A DNA stretch of 9,201 bases, taken from an uncultured Stomatobaculum sp. (lineage in GTDB: Bacteria > Bacillota > Clostridia > Lachnospirales > Lachnospiraceae). The stretch is taken from positions 1 through 9,201 of the forward strand of contig CALLVJ010000311.1 in the NCBI GenBank assembly GCA_938010625.1, in the 5' to 3' direction. The first letter of the stretch is position 1, and every line of letters starts with the position of its first letter. Under the pieces are notes generated by a model that did not search any database, was not told where the DNA came from, and worked only from the letters and a program-made list of their open reading frames with translations. A program made the translations under genes and the position numbers. Positions 7,229 through 9,201 of this stretch are shown piece by piece.

Positions 7229-7237
7229 TGTGGAAAA
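7229..7237 (-). promoter_or_regulatory. DnaA-box-like 9-mer (TTTTCCACA), inverted
   Basis: The minus strand reads TTTTCCACA, one mismatch from consensus and oriented opposite to the other two boxes. Its TTTT is also the T-run of the murC terminator, so termination and possible DnaA binding share these bases. Confidence 0.45.
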
Positions 7238-7265
7238 GCCGGTGTGCTGTTTCGCACACCGGCTT
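7234..7265 (-). terminator. Rho-independent terminator of the queT-murC unit
   Basis: Twenty bases after the murC stop, a perfect 12-bp inverted repeat (7254-7265 and 7236-7247, core GCCGGTGTGC) with a six-base loop is followed on the minus strand by a short T-run (7237-7234). The strong GC stem with no mismatches makes this a convincing terminator despite the short T-run. On the plus strand no T-run follows, so it is probably one-directional. Confidence 0.85.
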
Positions 7266-7285
7266 ATTTCGCGCCCTGGCAGGCC

Positions 7286-8695
7286 TCATGATTTCACATT
7301 GACTGTTTTTGCCCGGTCTAAAAGTTCTTCTCCGACCTTAAATATATCGCCCGCGCCCATCGTGAGCACGAGGTCGCCGGGCGCAATGACCGCATCCAGA
7401 TACTCCTCAATTTCCCGAAAACTGCCAAAATACTGCGCCTTGCCCGGCTGATCGGCGTTGATCGCCGCTTCGACATCGCGCGAACTGACGCCGAGCGTAT
7501 CCGTCTCCCGCGCCGCATAAATATCTGCGAGCAGCACATGGTCTGCACCCTCGAGCGCCTTGCCAAATTCCGGAAGCAGCGCCTTGGTTCTCGTGTACGT
7601 GTGCGGCTGGAACACGCACCAGAGCGTCCTGTGCGGATATTTCTGCGCGGCTTTTAAGGTCGCCGCAATTTCCTGCGGGTGATGCGCATAATCGTCCACG
7701 ACGATCGCGCCCCGGTACTCGCCTTTTTTCTCAAAGCGGCGCTCTGCACCGCGGTATGCCTCAAGCCCCTCGCATATGGTCTCCGGGGAGATGCCAAGCA
7801 GGCGGCAGGCCGCAAATGCCGCGAGCGCATTGTAGACATTGTGTTCACCCGGCACATGGAGCTGAATGCGCGATTCCATTTTGCCGCGCTCCACCGGCGT
7901 AAATGCCGCATTGCCGCAGCCATCATAGCGGATTTCCTCCGGATAAAAATCGGCTTCGGGTGTTCCGACGGTCACAACTCTTCCCGGAAAATTGCCGACA
8001 ATGTCCTGATAGGCTCGGATGCGATTGTCAATCACGAGGCTGCCATTCTCCGGCATGCGCTGCACAAAGCGGTGAAAAGAATGGCGAATATCGTCGAGAT
8101 CCCGGAAAAAATCCAGGTGATCTGCCTCAATGTTCAAAATAATCTCTAGGGTCGGATAAAAAGACAGGAAACTGTTCGTGTATTCACAGGCCTCGAGCAA
8201 AAAAGTGTCGCTGCCGCCGACCCGGATATTTCCGCCGATGGCGTCAAGATTCCCGCCGAGTGAAATGGTCGGATCCTTCCTGGCCGCGAGCAGAATGTGA
8301 GCAAGCATGGATGTAGTCGTGGTCTTTCCGTGCGTGCCGCTGACCGCGATGCTCTCCCCATAGCAGCGCATCAGCTGCCCGAGGAGTTCAGCGCGGCTCA
8401 GCATCGGAATGCCCTGCCGCTCTGCCTCCTGAAACTCCGGATTGTCCGGGTGAATGGCCGCCGTATAAATCACATAGTCAACCGGACTGCGGAGATTTTC
8501 CGCCCGCTGCCCAATATAGATCTGTATGCCCTGCGTTCTGAGATGTGCTGTAAACTCGCTCTCCTTTGCGTCACTGCCGCTCACAGCAAAGCCCTCCCTC
8601 CGGAGAATTTCCGCGAGACCGCTCATGCTGACGCCGCCGATGCCAATAAAATAAATCCGGCAGGGCTTTTTGAAATCAATACTGACTGTATCCAT
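7286..8695 (-). CDS. murC: UDP-N-acetylmuramate--L-alanine ligase
   Basis: This cytoplasmic Mur ligase joins L-alanine to UDP-MurNAc with ATP, the first amino acid step of the peptidoglycan stem peptide. The 469 residues are normal for MurC. Visible are the N-terminal nucleotide-fold glycine motif FIGIGGVSMSGLAEIL (16-31), the ATP loop GTHGKTTTTSM (120-130), EACEYTNSFL (168-177), NIEADHLDFF (188-197), the carboxylated-Lys/central-domain region ending in HVPGEHNVYNALA (280-292), VDDYAHHPQEI (333-343) and VFQPHTYTRT (361-370) of the C-terminal domain. All catalytic blocks are intact. The ATG at 8695 is chosen because GAGGAGAG (8701-8708) lies upstream, with GGAG seven bases from the ATG; an in-frame upstream TTG at 8728 would add 11 residues with no such support. 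The gene follows queT by 39 bp and ends at a strong terminator, so it closes its transcription unit. Confidence 0.97.
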   Translation of the reverse strand: MDTVSIDFKKPCRIYFIGIGGVSMSGLAEILRREGFAVSGSDAKESEFTAHLRTQGIQIYIGQRAENLRSPVDYVIYTAAIHPDNPEFQEAERQGIPMLSRAELLGQLMRCYGESIAVSGTHGKTTTTSMLAHILLAARKDPTISLGGNLDAIGGNIRVGGSDTFLLEACEYTNSFLSFYPTLEIILNIEADHLDFFRDLDDIRHSFHRFVQRMPENGSLVIDNRIRAYQDIVGNFPGRVVTVGTPEADFYPEEIRYDGCGNAAFTPVERGKMESRIQLHVPGEHNVYNALAAFAACRLLGISPETICEGLEAYRGAERRFEKKGEYRGAIVVDDYAHHPQEIAATLKAAQKYPHRTLWCVFQPHTYTRTKALLPEFGKALEGADHVLLADIYAARETDTLGVSSRDVEAAINADQPGKAQYFGSFREIEEYLDAVIAPGDLVLTMGAGDIFKVGEELLDRAKTVNVKS

Positions 8696-8700
8696 TCTGT

Positions 8701-8708
8701 CTCTCCTC
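8701..8708 (-). promoter_or_regulatory. Ribosome binding site of murC
   Basis: GAGGAGAG on the minus strand, with GGAG seven bases before the ATG at 8695, decides this start over the upstream in-frame TTG. Confidence 0.7.
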
Positions 8709-8734
8709 AACCAAATCCACTCTGTCAATCGCGC

Positions 8735-9201
8735 TTAGCCCAGATTGCCCTCCGGAAAGAGCCCGCTGCCATAGCGAAGCAGCGCGAGGCGGAGCATATT
8801 TCCCAAAATCCCGACCGCGATGATCTCACCAATTCCGACCGTCAGCATAAAGAACGGCAGGAAGCCCTCGATTCCATAGCCATAGCGCAACACAAAGGGA
8901 ATGATCAGCGCATTGCAAAGAATCGGCGGAAGGGCGGCGAGACAGCCTTTGTCGCGGAAGCGGTAAGTGCCGTAGGCGCCGAGCAGCGTCGCAAGACTTC
9001 CAAAAATCACATCGAGCGCGGTAGCGCCGGACAGGAAGTTTGCGAGGAAGCAGCCTACAAAGAGCCCGGGTACGGCCGCAACCGTGAAAACCGGCAAGAT
9101 ACAGAGCGCTTCCGAAATGCGGAACTGCACCGCGCCAAAGCTGATGGGCTTCGTGACATAGGTCAGTGCAGCGTAGACTGCGGCGAGGAGCGCGGCATTC
9201 A
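8735..9201 (-). CDS. queT: QueT-family queuosine-precursor transporter (ECF S component), 5' end outside window
   Basis: Predicted integral membrane substrate-binding subunit that takes up a queuosine precursor, working with a shared ECF energy-coupling module not encoded here. 154 residues are visible. The reading frame stays open to the right edge and the upstream residues (NAALLAAVYAALTYVTKPIS) form a typical first membrane segment, so an internal GTG at 9130 is not the true start; perhaps 10-20 N-terminal residues are missing. Family hallmarks are FGAVQFRISEAL (22-33) followed by PVFTVAAVPGLFVGCFLAN. About five hydrophobic segments are visible, separated by short basic loops such as YRFRDKG. 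The stop is 39 bp before murC, suggesting co-transcription. A preQ1 riboswitch often precedes such genes, but that region is not in the window. The family call is good; substrate is inferred from the family. Confidence 0.85.
   Translation of the reverse strand, partial: NAALLAAVYAALTYVTKPISFGAVQFRISEALCILPVFTVAAVPGLFVGCFLANFLSGATALDVIFGSLATLLGAYGTYRFRDKGCLAALPPILCNALIIPFVLRYGYGIEGFLPFFMLTVGIGEIIAVGILGNMLRLALLRYGSGLFPEGNLG

Noticed and set aside
7146..7285. Chromosome replication origin
   Set aside because: There are DnaA-like boxes, but no AT-rich unwinding stretch, too few boxes, and no dnaA, dnaN or rpmH nearby; a regulatory or titration role fits better.
8696..8728. Longer murC from a TTG at 8728
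   Set aside because: The added residues (TEWIWLRRDR) are unlike MurC N-termini, and the ATG at 8695 has a well-placed Shine-Dalgarno while the TTG has none.
8723..8728. TTGACA on the minus strand upstream of murC as a -35 box
   Set aside because: The hexamer is a perfect -35 match, but the sequence 17 bp downstream (GAGAGA) is not a -10 element and overlaps the ribosome binding site.
8735..9130. Complete 131-residue membrane protein starting at the GTG at 9130
   Set aside because: The frame remains open to the right edge and the upstream residues complete the first membrane segment and the conserved FGAVQFR motif of the QueT family.

Overview
The window looks like a piece of a Clostridia chromosome, probably a fairly GC-rich member of or near the Lachnospiraceae. 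This is inferred from the gene set: a DnaD-domain protein next to a DnaC/DnaI-type helicase loader (a Bacillota arrangement), a short zinc-type ProRS, an unusual roughly 390-residue PRPP synthetase and a QueT-family transporter. Composition is GC-rich by eye. No species can be assigned from the sequence alone. Every convincing gene is on the minus strand, so transcription runs from high to low coordinates. No tRNA, rRNA, CRISPR array, insertion sequence or phage gene was recognised.

In transcription order there are three blocks. (1) Positions 9201-7286 hold queT (5' end outside the window) and murC, ending in a strong hairpin terminator at 7234-7265. (2) A 140-bp intergenic region (7146-7285) carries that terminator, three DnaA-box-like 9-mers and a weak promoter candidate. 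It is followed by a tight four-gene run: a DnaD-domain protein, a helicase loader, prs and proS, with spacers of 13, 35 and 15 bp and good ribosome binding sites. (3) A second terminator-like hairpin (2361-2397) follows proS, then cca and a lipoprotein gene that overlap by four bases (ATGA). The lipoprotein gene runs off the left edge.

Functionally, block 2 joins replicative helicase loading (DnaD protein and AAA+ loader) to nucleotide precursor supply (PRPP) and tRNA charging (ProRS). Block 3 begins with tRNA 3'-end maturation. Block 1 joins uptake of a queuosine precursor to peptidoglycan precursor synthesis. This is largely core chromosomal housekeeping, and no clearly new system is visible. 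The points most worth a second look are the DnaA-box cluster just upstream of the helicase-loading operon, the divergent active-site region of the PRPP synthetase, the terminator-like hairpin directly before cca, and the first roughly 140 bases, where the coding signal seems to leave the lipoprotein frame.
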